Assembly (NCBI RefSeq): GCF_014295035.1
Contig: NZ_CP060404.1
Location: 6,240,501 to 6,304,500, forward strand
Length of the DNA stretch: 64,000 nt
Reading direction: 5' to 3'
Origin: Streptomyces buecherae
GTDB lineage: Bacteria; Actinomycetota; Actinomycetes; Streptomycetales; Streptomycetaceae
The notes under the pieces were generated by a model. That model was not told the DNA's origin. It made no database searches and saw nothing but the letters and a program-made list of their open reading frames with translations. Position numbers and translations under genes: made by a program. This document shows, piece after piece, positions 16,051 through 27,116 of the stretch (its first letter is position 1; each line of letters starts with the position of its first letter).

Positions 16051-17211
16051 ATGACGGAACTGGTCACCACCCCCCTCACACCGGCCATGCTGCGCGGCGC
16101 TCTCCACGTCGAGGCCACCGTCGACGGCCTCCTCCCGCGCAGACTTCCGCCGCACGCCATCGCCCAGGCGCACGACGACCACCTGGCCCTGATGGCATCC
16201 CAGTCCGCCGGCGTACGCCTGGCCCTGCGCGGCGCCGCCACCGTGCTGGAGTTGGACGTGCTGGCCACCCGCACCGTGCAGCCCGGCGCGGTCGCGGGCC
16301 CGGCCGGCCAGTACGACCTGCTGGTCGACGGCCGGCTGGTCGCGCAGGCCGCGCCGTCCGGCGGAGCCATCGTCACCGTCGACCCGGTGACGCGGGCCGT
16401 CGCGTACGCCTCCGGCACGCCGGGCACCGTACGCTTCACCGGCCTGCCCGCCCGCGAGAAGGACATCGAGATCTGGCTTCCGCAGACGGAGGTCACCCAC
16501 CTCTGCGCGCTGCGTGCCGACACCCCCCTACGGCCGGCCCCGGAGTCCGGGCGGCGGGTGTGGTTGCACCACGGCAGTTCCATCAGCCACGGCGTGCGGA
16601 TCGCCAGCCCCACCCAGACCTGGCCCGCCATCGCCGCCGCCCGCGCGGGCGTCGAGCTGATCAACCTCGGGCTGAACGGCAACGCCCTGCTCGACCCGTT
16701 CACGGCGCGCGCCATCCGGGCCGCGGCGGCCGACCTGATCAGCGTCAAGGTCGGCATCAACCTCGTGAACACCGACCTGATGCGCCGCCGCGCCCTGACC
16801 CCGGCCGTCCACGGCTTCCTCGACACCGTGCGCGAGGGCCACCCGGACACCCCGTTGCTGGTCGTCTCGCCGATCCACAGCCCGCTGGTCGAGGACGCCC
16901 CGGGGCCCACGGCGCCCGACCCCGACGCCCCCGTGCCGCGCTTCAGGACCTTCGGCGATCCGGCGGATCTCGCCACCGGGCGACTGAGCCTGCGCGTCAT
17001 CCGCGACGACCTGTCCCGCATCGTCACCGAGCGCGCCGCCACCGATCCGTGGCTGTACTACCTCGACGGCCGCGACCTCTACGGCGAGCGGGACTTCGCC
17101 GACCTCCCCCTGCCCGACCTGCTCCACCCCGACACCGGCGGCCACGCGCTGATCGGCGAGCGCTTCGCCCGCGCCGCCTTCGCCGCTGGCGGCCCGTTCG
17201 CCCCGCACTAG
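16051..17211 (+). CDS. SGNH/GDSL-type hydrolase with N-terminal beta domain
   Basis: A 386-aa esterase-like protein. Residues about 1-165 form a carbohydrate-esterase-like beta-sandwich (LALRGAATVLELDVLATRTVQ, GQYDLLVDGRLVA). The SGNH domain starts at WLHHGSSISHG, with S177 as the likely nucleophile in place of a GDS motif. Block II is INLGLNGN, and the catalytic Asp-His pair is DLLHPD (D356, H359). No signal peptide is visible, so it is probably cytosolic. The ribosome-binding site ACGGAGGAG precedes the ATG. The family covers sugar-acetyl esterases and lipases; the substrate is unknown. Confidence 0.85.
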   Translation: MTELVTTPLTPAMLRGALHVEATVDGLLPRRLPPHAIAQAHDDHLALMASQSAGVRLALRGAATVLELDVLATRTVQPGAVAGPAGQYDLLVDGRLVAQAAPSGGAIVTVDPVTRAVAYASGTPGTVRFTGLPAREKDIEIWLPQTEVTHLCALRADTPLRPAPESGRRVWLHHGSSISHGVRIASPTQTWPAIAAARAGVELINLGLNGNALLDPFTARAIRAAAADLISVKVGINLVNTDLMRRRALTPAVHGFLDTVREGHPDTPLLVVSPIHSPLVEDAPGPTAPDPDAPVPRFRTFGDPADLATGRLSLRVIRDDLSRIVTERAATDPWLYYLDGRDLYGERDFADLPLPDLLHPDTGGHALIGERFARAAFAAGGPFAPH

Positions 17212-17247
17212 CGCCGCCGCACGCCACCGCCCGAGGGGTACGCCAAA

Positions 17248-17288
17248 GGCCCCGCGCCCTCCGGGGGAATCGGAAGGGGCGCGGGGCC
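17248..17288 (+). terminator. Hairpin terminator after the SGNH hydrolase gene
   Basis: A perfect 12-bp stem GGCCCCGCGCCC / GGGCGCGGGGCC with a 17-nt loop, flanked by CCAAA and TTGG, lies 37 bp after the stop codon. Confidence 0.8.
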
Positions 17289-17576
17289 TTGGCGAAGAAT
17301 CCGCGAGCTAAGCGCACAACACCCGCGTGGCGAACGCAGGCCGCGTGTTGTGCGATGCCGTCACCGGCCTGCGGAGCGTGCGCTCCGGGGCTGACGGGAC
17401 GACTGCCGTACGGCGCGGGAGAGAGGGTCCGCGGAGTCCGTATCGACGTGGAGAACGAAGCTCGGTCAAGCACCGTGGGGTGACGCGTGGAACGCGAGCG
17501 AGGTGATCGCTCCGCGGGCGCCAGCTACGGTTCGCGGTCGGCCATCGCTGGCCGTATCCGCTGGTGAGGCGGTGGA
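17289..17576 (-). other. Hairpin-rich region downstream of rpsT
   Basis: No gene is seen. Three inverted repeats lie downstream of rpsT on the minus strand: CGGCCA-TCGC-TGGCCG (17539-17554), GAGCGA/TCGCTC (17496-17512), and a strong CGCACAACAC / GTGTTGTGCG stem (17313-17322 with 17345-17354). The first is the nearest candidate terminator for rpsT. The last lies about 220 bp beyond its stop. Confidence 0.5.
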
Positions 17577-17843
17577 TCAGGCGCTCAGGGTGGAAACCTG
17601 GGCGGCCAGCGCCGACTTCTTGTTGGCGGCGGCGTTCTTGTGGATGACGCCCTTGCTGGCGGCCTTGTCGAGCTTCTTGGACGCCTCGCGGGCGGCGACG
17701 GTGGCCTTCTCCAGGTCACCGCTGGCCACGGCCTCACGGGTCTTGCGGATCGCGGTACGAAGCGAGGACTTGACGGCCTTGTTGCGCTGGCGCGCCTTCT
17801 CGTTCGTCTTGTTCCGCTTGATCTGGGACTTGATGTTCGCCAC
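17577..17843 (-). CDS. rpsT: 30S ribosomal protein S20
   Basis: An 88-aa basic protein beginning MANIKSQIKRNKTNEKARQRNKA and ending in Ala-rich helices (NKKSALAAQVSTLSA). It is the standard three-helix S20 that binds 16S rRNA early in 30S assembly. The GTG at 17843 is preceded on the minus strand by AAAGG at normal spacing; longer upstream frames are not conserved S20 sequence. It is transcribed away from lepA, as in other streptomycetes. In other bacteria S20 represses its own translation, but no site was identified here. Confidence 0.95.
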   Translation of the reverse strand: MANIKSQIKRNKTNEKARQRNKAVKSSLRTAIRKTREAVASGDLEKATVAAREASKKLDKAASKGVIHKNAAANKKSALAAQVSTLSA

Positions 17844-18064
17844 GAAAGAGCCTTTGCAGGTTCGTCGGATTTCTCGGTTTTTCTGGAGCGGCCCCGAGGG
17901 GCGTTTCCCCAGAGTGCCGCGTACAGGAGAGGTCACGAGGCACGGTCGTCCAGATTACCAGCAGGTGCTGTGGCCTCCCAAACCAGACGGCGGCTGCCAC
18001 TCGTGGGACGATGGGCGGGACTGTCACCACGTCCCACTAGCTGCTAGCTGCGTTCAATCACCGA

Positions 18065-19951
18065 ATGGACCCCTGCGTGCCCGCGATCCCTACCCACGTG
18101 CCGGAGCCGAGCCGTACCGATCCGGCTCTCATCCGTAACTTCTGCATCATCGCGCATATCGACCACGGCAAGTCCACGCTCGCCGACCGGATGCTCCAGC
18201 TGACGGGTGTGGTGGAGCAGCGGCAGATGCGCGCGCAGTACCTGGACCGTATGGACATCGAGCGTGAGCGCGGCATCACGATCAAGTCCCAGGCGGTCCG
18301 GTTGCCCTGGGCGCCCACCGAGGGCGAGTTCCAGAGCTCCACCCACGTCCTGAACATGATCGACACCCCGGGCCACGTGGACTTCACCTACGAGGTCTCC
18401 CGCTCGCTCGCCGCGTGCGAGGGCTGCATCCTGCTCGTGGACGCGGCCCAGGGGATCGAGGCGCAGACCCTCGCCAACCTGTACCTGGCGATGGAGAACG
18501 ACCTCACGATCATCCCGGTCCTCAACAAGATCGACCTGCCGGCCGCGCAGCCCGAGAAGTTCGCCGCCGAGCTGGCGCACCTCATCGGTTGCGACCCGAG
18601 CGAGGTGCTGAAGGTCTCGGCGAAGACCGGCGAGGGCGTGGCCGAGCTGCTGAACCGCGTGGTGGACACGGTGCCCGCGCCGGTGGGCGACGCCGACGCA
18701 CCGGCCCGCGCGATGATCTTCGACTCGGTCTACGACTCGTACCGCGGCGTCGTCACCTACGTCCGCGTGATCGACGGCCAGCTCAACCGGCGCGAGCGCA
18801 TCCGGATGATGTCCACGGGCGCCGCGCACGAACTGCTGGAGATCGGCGTCTCCTCGCCCGAGATGACGGCGTCCGACGGCCTGGGCGTCGGCGAGGTGGG
18901 CTACCTGATCACCGGTGTGAAGGACGTCCGCCAGTCCAAGGTCGGTGACACGATCACGGCGTTCAGCAAGGGGGCCACGGAGCCGCTCGGCGGCTACAAG
19001 GACCCCAAGCCGATGGTGTTCTCCGGCCTGTACCCGCTGGACGGGTCCGACTACCCGGAGCTGCGGGACGCGCTCGACAAGCTCCAGCTCAACGACGCCG
19101 CGCTGGTGTACGAGCCGGAGACGTCCGCCGCGCTCGGGTTCGGCTTCCGCGTCGGCTTCCTCGGCCTGCTGCACCTGGACGTGATCCGGGAGCGGCTGGA
19201 GCGCGAGTTCGGCCTCGACCTGATCGCCACCGCCCCCAACGTGGTCTACCGCGTGATCATGGAGGACGGCGCGGAGCACACGGTCACCAACCCGAGCGAG
19301 TTCCCCACCGGCAAGATCGCCGAGGTGTACGAGCCGGTGGTGCGGGCCACGGTGCTGGCGCCCAGCGAGTTCATCGGGGCGATCATGGAGCTGTGCCAGA
19401 CCCGTCGCGGCACGCTGCTCGGCATGGACTACCTCTCCGAGGACCGCGTCGAACTGCGCTACACGCTGCCGCTGGCCGAGATCGTCTTCGACTTCTTCGA
19501 CCAGCTCAAGTCCAAGACGCGCGGGTACGCCTCGCTCGACTACGAGCCCACCGGCGAGCAGACCGCCTCGCTGGTCAAGGTGGACATCCTGCTGCACGGC
19601 GACAAGGTGGACGCCTTCTCCGCGATCACGCACAAGGACAAGGCGTACTCCTACGGCGTGCGCCTGGTGGCCAAGCTGCGTGAGCTGATCCCGCGGCAGA
19701 ACTTCGAGGTGCCCATCCAGGCCGCGATCGGCAGCCGCGTCATCGCCCGTGAGACGGTGCGCGCGATCCGTAAGGACGTGCTCGCGAAGTGCTACGGCGG
19801 CGACATCTCCCGTAAGCGCAAGCTCCTTGAGAAGCAGAAGGAGGGCAAGAAGCGCATGAAGATGGTCGGCAGTGTGGAGGTGCCGCAGGAGGCGTTCATC
19901 GCGGTGCTGTCCTCGGACTCCGACGGCGGGGACGCCAAGGCGAAGAAGTAG
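18065..19951 (+). CDS. lepA: Translation elongation factor 4 (LepA), back-translocating GTPase
   Basis: A 628-aa ribosome-associated GTPase. The G1 motif AHIDHGKST, G2-region RGITIKSQ, G3 DTPGHVDF and G4 NKID are all present, followed by the EF-G-like domains (VGEVGYLITGVKD, ALGFGFRVGFLGLLH) and the LepA-specific C-terminal domain (IGSRVIARETVRAIRKDVLAKCYGGDISRKRKLLEKQKEGKKRMK). Length and motif order are normal. A GTG at 18077 is an alternative start. It stands alone between divergent rpsT and the acyl-CoA synthetase gene. Confidence 0.95.
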   Translation: MDPCVPAIPTHVPEPSRTDPALIRNFCIIAHIDHGKSTLADRMLQLTGVVEQRQMRAQYLDRMDIERERGITIKSQAVRLPWAPTEGEFQSSTHVLNMIDTPGHVDFTYEVSRSLAACEGCILLVDAAQGIEAQTLANLYLAMENDLTIIPVLNKIDLPAAQPEKFAAELAHLIGCDPSEVLKVSAKTGEGVAELLNRVVDTVPAPVGDADAPARAMIFDSVYDSYRGVVTYVRVIDGQLNRRERIRMMSTGAAHELLEIGVSSPEMTASDGLGVGEVGYLITGVKDVRQSKVGDTITAFSKGATEPLGGYKDPKPMVFSGLYPLDGSDYPELRDALDKLQLNDAALVYEPETSAALGFGFRVGFLGLLHLDVIRERLEREFGLDLIATAPNVVYRVIMEDGAEHTVTNPSEFPTGKIAEVYEPVVRATVLAPSEFIGAIMELCQTRRGTLLGMDYLSEDRVELRYTLPLAEIVFDFFDQLKSKTRGYASLDYEPTGEQTASLVKVDILLHGDKVDAFSAITHKDKAYSYGVRLVAKLRELIPRQNFEVPIQAAIGSRVIARETVRAIRKDVLAKCYGGDISRKRKLLEKQKEGKKRMKMVGSVEVPQEAFIAVLSSDSDGGDAKAKK

Positions 19952-20189
19952 CGACACCGCCCCACCCGGGCCGGCCCGCCCCCGAGGGCGCCCCGTCCGG
20001 TCGTGGGGCACCGGGGCCCGTGGCCGCGCGCCGCGGGCCTCTCGCATGCCCGCGCGCGCAAAGGCGCCGGTCACTGTTTTAACAAGGAGGTTGCAGCCCC
20101 TTACGCGCGGGGGCGCGGCCATCTACTCTGATCACTGCTCGAAGGTTACTCATGAGTCACTAGCGCTGAGGCGGGCCCGGGAGGAAGCC

Positions 20190-22079
<1,890 letters not shown>

Positions 22080-22143
22080 CCGGCGCCGGCGCACTCCGCC
22101 GGCGCGCGAACGGACGGGAGGCCGCGCGGGCGGTCGACCCTGC

Positions 22144-22172
22144 GGGCGGTCGGGGCTCTGCCCCGACCGCCC
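22144..22172 (+). terminator. Hairpin terminator after the acyl-CoA synthetase gene
   Basis: A perfect 13-bp stem GGGCGGTCGGGGC-tct-GCCCCGACCGCCC, 65 bp after the stop codon. Confidence 0.85.
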
Positions 22173-22711
22173 GTCGCCGTTTCCGCCTCCCCCGGCGGGC
22201 CGGGCGCGGTCAGCCGAGTCCCAGGCCGCAGGCCGGGCGCGGTCGGCCGAGTCCCGGGCCGCGGGCCGGGGAAGCGCTGCCCACGCCGGCGATCCCGGAC
22301 GCCTGACCGGATCGGCTGGCCACGGGCCCGCGCGCGGGGTGATCGCGTTCCGGCCAAGTCGCCGACGCGGTCGGCGCGCCGGCCCGTTCCGTACCCGGTG
22401 GCGCCCCAGGCGGGCTAGTGTCACTTCGAGCCCCGGCCCCGTTCACCACCCGTTGGGGAAACGGGGGCCGAGTGGGGCGCAGTTGTGGTCGTACGCGTCA
22501 TATCGCGGCTCATGGCAGCCCATTTCCGTAACTCGGCGCATGTGAACGCGAGCGTTCTGCCACGCTGTCGGTACTGGACATTGAGCCACGCGGTGGGCGA
22601 ACACCGCGTGACGCACGCCCCTCCGGCCCGCGCGGACGCCTCGCGTCCCCATGTCGCGGGCCGGGCCCGACGGGGGTCGGGTGGCGTGCACGAGAACCCC
22701 CGGGGGAGTGC
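22173..22711. other. Intergenic region with a 33-bp tandem repeat
   Basis: About 540 bp with no recognised gene. Two tandem copies of a 33-bp unit starting GCCGGGCGCGGTC (22199-22231 and 22232-22264) are followed by the start of a third. The right part (22440-22711) is somewhat lower in G+C and should hold the promoter of the SpoIIE-type phosphatase, whose ribosome-binding site GGGGGAG is at its end. Confidence 0.55.
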
Positions 22712-24994
22712 ATGGGCACGGGTGTGAACGCGCAGTGGGGCGCCCGCGGCGCCGAGGCCGTGGGGGCGTACGAGGGTGACGGTGCGGCGGTCCCGAGACG
22801 TGCCGCCCCGGTCCCCGGCGCCCCGCCCGGCAGGGTCGCCGCCACTGGTCCGGCCCCAGGGCGCATCTGCCGTACGGTCCTGCCCGGCAACGTGCTGGCG
22901 CCGGCCGCGGCGCGGCGGTTCGTACGGGACGCGCTGGCCGACTGGGCCGCGCACGGGATGCCGCAGGGTGACGTGATCACGGAGCAACTACGGGACGACG
23001 CCGTGCTGTTGGTGAGCGAACTGGTCACCAACGCCGTGGTGCACGCCGGCACCGGAGTGGTCGTGCGCTGCGCCCTGGAGCCGGCCGAGGCGCCCGAGCC
23101 CATGGCCACCCTCTACGCGGAGGTGACCGACCACCACCCGGCCCGCGCCGTCCGTGGCCAGCCGGCGCTGCGCGAGGCGGCACCCGAGGCCGTCGGCGCG
23201 GCGGTGGCGTCCGAGGCCGGCGGCCCGGCCGACGGGTTGCCGCGCGCCGGCGCGGTCGGGGCCGGCGTGGGTACGGACGCGCGCGGGGGCGCGCGGGCCG
23301 TCGTGGGCGGCGGCGATCGGGCCGGCAGCGGACTGCGGCTGGTCGGCACCATCGCCGACTCCTGGGGCACGATCTACCGCCGGACCAGCAAGACGGTGTG
23401 GTTCCGGCTACCGATGGGGCCCGTGCCCGCCGAGGGCCCGACGCCCAGCGCGGAGAGCGCGTGCGCCGAAGGGGGCGCTGCGCCGGCGCACGAGGCGGGC
23501 CGCGGCGACCGGAGCCCCGGCGACCGGACTCCCGGCGCCGACCTGCGGACCGCGGACGTGTTGGCCCCCGCGCCGCGCGAGGCGGCGCAGGACCGTGGCG
23601 CGCCGGGACTGCTCAGCCACGGAGGCCTGTCCTTCCTGGCCGAGGCGTCCGACCTGCTGGCCGGCCAGTTCGACGCGGACAAGGTGGCCCTGCTGGCGGG
23701 GCAGCTCCTGGTGCCGAGGCTGGCCGACTGGTGCGCGGTGTGGCTGGAGACCGCGGACGCCGGGCCCGCCGCCCCCTGGGTCTGGCACGCCAGCGAGAAC
23801 CAGATGGCCGAGCTGCGGCGCCAGGTGGGGGAGCGCCCGCCGCCTCTGCCGGCCACCGCCAGGGGCCGCGCGGTGCCCTGGCCGTGGCCCGGCGGCGGTG
23901 CCGAGGCGGGGCCCGGCGGCGCGGCCCTCGCGTGCGCGCTGGTCACCGGCGGCCGGACGGTGGGCACGCTGCTGATCGGCCGCGGCGGACTGAGCCAGCT
24001 TCCGGACGAGGTGGCGCGACTCTTCGAGGACCTCGCGCGCCGGGTCGCGCTCGCGGTCGTGGCGGCGCGCCAGTACACCCGACAGGCGCAGATCAGCGAG
24101 GTGCTCCAGCGCGGGCTGCTGCCCAGCGGGCTCGCCGCGATCCCCGGCATGGACACCGCGGTGGTCTACGAGCCGGCCGGGGGCACCTGTGCGGGCGGCG
24201 ACTTCTACGACGTCTTCCCGGCCGGCGACGGACGCTGGTGCTTCGCGCTCGGCGACGTGTGCGGCAACGGCCCGGAGGCGGCCGTCGTCACCGGCCTGGC
24301 CCGCCCGGTGCTGCGCCTGCTCGCCCGCGAGGGCTACGGCGTGACCGAGGTCCTGGACCGGCTCAACCGCACCCTGGGCGAGAAGGCCGTCGAGGCGGCG
24401 GCCTCCGCCATCGCGGCCGAGGGGCCGGGAGAGTCCCGGTTCCTGTCCCTCCTCTACGGCGAACTGGTGCCGTACGACGGGCTCGACGAGTCGGCGCCGT
24501 ACGACGGGCTCGACCAGCCTGTGCCGCACGGCGAGCCGGTGCCGGGCGACGGTCCGATGCCGTACGGGGAGTCCCGGGGCGAGGGCCGGAGCGGCCCGGC
24601 GGGGGAGGGCGCGCGGGGCGCGCGGGGCGGCGTGCGGTGCACGCTGGCCAGCACCGGGCATCCGCTGCCGTTGCTGCTGCGGGCCGACGGCGGCGTGGTG
24701 GCGCGCGCGGCGCCGCAACTCCTGCTCGGGGTGCTGGAGGGCGTGCGGTACGAGAGCGAGACCTTCGACCTGCTGCCGGGCGAGACGCTGCTGTGCGTCA
24801 CGGACGGCGTGACCGAGCGCAGGTCGGACCGGGCACAGTTCGACGACGACGACGGCCTGGCGCGGGCGCTGGCGATGTGCGCCGGGCTCACCGCGCAGGA
24901 GGTGGCCCAGCGCGTCCGCACGGCCGTGCACGCGTTCGGGGCGGCGCCGCCGAGCGACGACCTGGCGATGCTGGTGCTCAGGGCGGCGCCCTGA
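22712..24994 (+). CDS. SpoIIE-type PP2C phosphatase with N-terminal HATPase and GAF domains
   Basis: A 760-aa cytosolic signalling protein. Residues about 50-235 are an RsbW-like ATPase/anti-sigma kinase domain (DDAVLLVSELVTNAVVHAG N-box, GSGLRLVGTIADSWG). Residues about 300-445 look like a GAF sensor domain, and the remainder is a SpoIIE phosphatase (GGDFYDVFPAGD and ALGDVCGNG metal ligands, TLASTGHPLPLLL, CVTDGVTER, SDDLAMLVL). The phosphatase is interrupted by an insert with a near-repeat PYDGLDESAPYDGLDQ and a Gly/Arg-rich tract. Such proteins act in partner-switching control of sigma factors by kinase and phosphatase activity on anti-anti-sigma factors. No partner gene is adjacent. Confidence 0.88.
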   Translation: MGTGVNAQWGARGAEAVGAYEGDGAAVPRRAAPVPGAPPGRVAATGPAPGRICRTVLPGNVLAPAAARRFVRDALADWAAHGMPQGDVITEQLRDDAVLLVSELVTNAVVHAGTGVVVRCALEPAEAPEPMATLYAEVTDHHPARAVRGQPALREAAPEAVGAAVASEAGGPADGLPRAGAVGAGVGTDARGGARAVVGGGDRAGSGLRLVGTIADSWGTIYRRTSKTVWFRLPMGPVPAEGPTPSAESACAEGGAAPAHEAGRGDRSPGDRTPGADLRTADVLAPAPREAAQDRGAPGLLSHGGLSFLAEASDLLAGQFDADKVALLAGQLLVPRLADWCAVWLETADAGPAAPWVWHASENQMAELRRQVGERPPPLPATARGRAVPWPWPGGGAEAGPGGAALACALVTGGRTVGTLLIGRGGLSQLPDEVARLFEDLARRVALAVVAARQYTRQAQISEVLQRGLLPSGLAAIPGMDTAVVYEPAGGTCAGGDFYDVFPAGDGRWCFALGDVCGNGPEAAVVTGLARPVLRLLAREGYGVTEVLDRLNRTLGEKAVEAAASAIAAEGPGESRFLSLLYGELVPYDGLDESAPYDGLDQPVPHGEPVPGDGPMPYGESRGEGRSGPAGEGARGARGGVRCTLASTGHPLPLLLRADGGVVARAAPQLLLGVLEGVRYESETFDLLPGETLLCVTDGVTERRSDRAQFDDDDGLARALAMCAGLTAQEVAQRVRTAVHAFGAAPPSDDLAMLVLRAAP

Positions 24995-25046
24995 CCCCGG
25001 CCGCCGCCCACGGCCCGAGCCGAGACCGCCCGCCGGCGCGCGCCCC

Positions 25047-25076
25047 GGCCCGCGCGCCCGCCCCGTCGCGCGGGCC
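25047..25076 (+). terminator. Hairpin after the SpoIIE-type phosphatase gene
   Basis: A perfect 10-bp stem GGCCCGCGCG / CGCGCGGGCC around a 10-nt loop, 53 bp after the stop codon and upstream of hemW. Confidence 0.65.
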
Positions 25077-25126
25077 ACCACGCGACGGCGGGCCCGGTCA
25101 CCCGGGCGATGCCGGAGAATGGGCAC

Positions 25127-26359
25127 ATGCCTTCTGCACTGCCCGACGGTGAGCCCATGCCCGACGACGGGGCGCTGCCGCAGCACGCCCTGGAAGGGGC
25201 CGGGGCGCGACCGCTCGGGTTCTACCTGCACGTTCCGTACTGCGCGACCCGCTGCGGATACTGCGACTTCAACACCTACACCGCCAGCGAGCTGCGCGGC
25301 TCCGGCGGCGCTCTCGCCTCCCGGGACAACTACGCCGCGATGGTCGCCGACGAGGTGCGGCTGGCGCGCAAGGTGCTCGGGGACGACCCGCGCCCCGTCG
25401 AGACCGTGTTCGTCGGCGGTGGCACGCCGACCCTGCTGGACGCGGCGGACCTGGTGCGGATGCTGGCGGCGATCCGCGACGAGTTCGGCCTGGCCCCCGG
25501 GGCGGAGGTCACCACCGAGGCCAACCCGGAGTCCGTGGACGAGCGCTACCTGGCCACGCTGCGCGAGGGCGGCTTCAACCGCGTCTCGCTCGGCATGCAG
25601 AGCGCGCGGCAGCACGTGTTGAAGGTGCTCGACCGCACCCACACCCCCGGCCGCCCCGAACGCTGCGTGGAGCTGGCCCGCGCGGCGGGGTTCGAGCACG
25701 TCAACCTCGACCTGATCTACGGGACGCCGGGGGAGAGCGACGACGACTGGCGGGCCTCCCTCGACGCCGCGCTCGGCGCCGGCCCCGACCACGTCTCGGC
25801 GTACGCGCTGATCGTGGAGGAGGGCACCCAGCTCGCGCGCCGCATCCGACGCGGCGAGGTGCCGATGACCGACGACGACGTGCACGCCGACCGCTACCTG
25901 ATCACCGAGGAGACACTCACGGCCGCGGGGTTCGCCTGGTACGAGGTGTCGAACTGGGCCACCACCGAGGCCGGCCGCTGCCGGCACAACGAGCTGTACT
26001 GGCGTGGCGCCGACTGGTGGGGCGCGGGCCCCGGGGCGCACAGCCACGTGGGCGGCGTGCGCTGGTGGAACGTGAAGCACCCGGGGGCGTACGCGCAGGC
26101 GCTCACCGAGGGGCGCTCGCCCGGCGCGGGCCGCGAGATGCTGAGTGCCGAGGACCGCCGCGTGGAGCGCGTCCTGCTGGAACTGAGGCTCGCGGACGGC
26201 TGCCCGCTGGACATCCTCGCCCCCGCCGGCGCACGCGCCGCGGCGCGCGCCCTGTCCGACGGCCTGCTGCAGCCGGGCCCGTACGAGCGGGGCCGCGCCG
26301 TGCTGACCCTGCGCGGCCGGCTGCTGGCCGACGCGGTGGTCCGGGACCTCGTCGACTGA
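25127..26359 (+). CDS. hemW: HemW, radical-SAM heme chaperone (coproporphyrinogen III oxidase-like)
   Basis: A 410-aa radical-SAM protein. The [4Fe-4S] motif is C39-ATR-C43-GY-C46, followed by VFVGGGTPTLLDAADL, FNRVSLGMQSARQHVLKVLDRTHTP and VNLDLIYGTPGES, all conserved in the HemN/HemW family. HemW lacks the extra N-terminal residues of true HemN and hands heme to respiratory enzymes. In many bacteria it lies just before hrcA-dnaJ, as here apart from a few intervening genes. The ATG at 25127 was chosen over 25109 for conservation and ribosome-binding-site spacing. Confidence 0.9.
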   Translation: MPSALPDGEPMPDDGALPQHALEGAGARPLGFYLHVPYCATRCGYCDFNTYTASELRGSGGALASRDNYAAMVADEVRLARKVLGDDPRPVETVFVGGGTPTLLDAADLVRMLAAIRDEFGLAPGAEVTTEANPESVDERYLATLREGGFNRVSLGMQSARQHVLKVLDRTHTPGRPERCVELARAAGFEHVNLDLIYGTPGESDDDWRASLDAALGAGPDHVSAYALIVEEGTQLARRIRRGEVPMTDDDVHADRYLITEETLTAAGFAWYEVSNWATTEAGRCRHNELYWRGADWWGAGPGAHSHVGGVRWWNVKHPGAYAQALTEGRSPGAGREMLSAEDRRVERVLLELRLADGCPLDILAPAGARAAARALSDGLLQPGPYERGRAVLTLRGRLLADAVVRDLVD

Positions 26360-26504
26360 CGGACGGAGCGGCTGACTGACGGACCGAGCGGCCGGCGGGC
26401 TGGCCGCTCGAACGGGTGAACGCGTACGGACGCCCGCCGCTCCGATCCCGGCCGTCTCTACGCTGGCCCCGCACGTCGCGGCGCACAGGGGGAGGTCCAC
26501 GGAG

Positions 26505-27086
26505 ATGAGCGGTGCGAGCGGTGCGAAGGCCCGTCTGGTGACCGACATCAGGGAGATCTTCGCGACGCTGGAGGCTCCCGGCGAACTCAGGGCGGAGCTG
26601 CTCCGCGGGGAGATCGTCATGACGGGCGGGCCCGACTGGGCCCACAACATGATCGTCACGCGCGTACGAGACCAGGTCCCGCAGAACCGCTGGTATCCGG
26701 TGGCGACGCAGGACATCGCCATCCCCGGCGAGGTCAGCGAGCCGCAGCCGGATCTCGTCGTCATCGAGCACGGCGCCTTCGACGGTCGCTCCCGGCTCGT
26801 GCCCGCCCCGGCGACCACCCTCCTCCTGGAGGTCGTCTCCAAGACCAGCAAGCACCGGGACCACGTCACCAAGCGCTCGATCTACGCCGCCGGGCAGGTC
26901 CCCGCGTACCTGATCATCGACCCCTACGCGGCCACCTGCGTGCTGCTGACCGAGCCGCGCGGCTCGGGCGAGGCGGCCGACTACCGGACCGAGCGCACCA
27001 GCGAGTTCGGCGAGCCGGTGCCGATCGGCGCACTCGGCATCGACCTTGACACCTCGGAGTTCGGCACCCTGCCGGCGGGGGCGTAG
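26505..27086 (+). CDS. Uma2-family putative restriction-fold endonuclease
   Basis: A 193-aa protein of the Uma2 (DUF820) family, which has the PD-(D/E)XK nuclease fold. Visible features are ELLRGEIVMTGGPDWAH, the metal-site segment SEPQPDLVVIEHG, and the LLLEVVSKTSKHRDHVTKRSIYAAGQVPAYLIIDPYA core. These proteins are common in multiple copies in Streptomyces; their cellular role is unresolved. The GGGGGAGG ribosome-binding site is good. It is convergent with the DUF3097 gene only 30 bp away. Confidence 0.85.
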   Translation: MSGASGAKARLVTDIREIFATLEAPGELRAELLRGEIVMTGGPDWAHNMIVTRVRDQVPQNRWYPVATQDIAIPGEVSEPQPDLVVIEHGAFDGRSRLVPAPATTLLLEVVSKTSKHRDHVTKRSIYAAGQVPAYLIIDPYAATCVLLTEPRGSGEAADYRTERTSEFGEPVPIGALGIDLDTSEFGTLPAGA

Positions 27087-27116
27087 CCCGTCACCCCCGG
27101 GCCGTGGCGCCGCCCG

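Noticed and set aside
19872..20189. Extension of the acyl-CoA synthetase into the lepA 3' end
   Set aside because: The residues are Arg/Pro-rich noise. The GTG at 20190 has a good ribosome-binding site and matches family length.
23408..26872. 1,154-codon minus-strand open frame opposite the SpoIIE-type phosphatase and hemW genes
   Set aside because: It is a shadow of GC-rich codon use, contains no family motifs, and lies opposite two clearly real genes.
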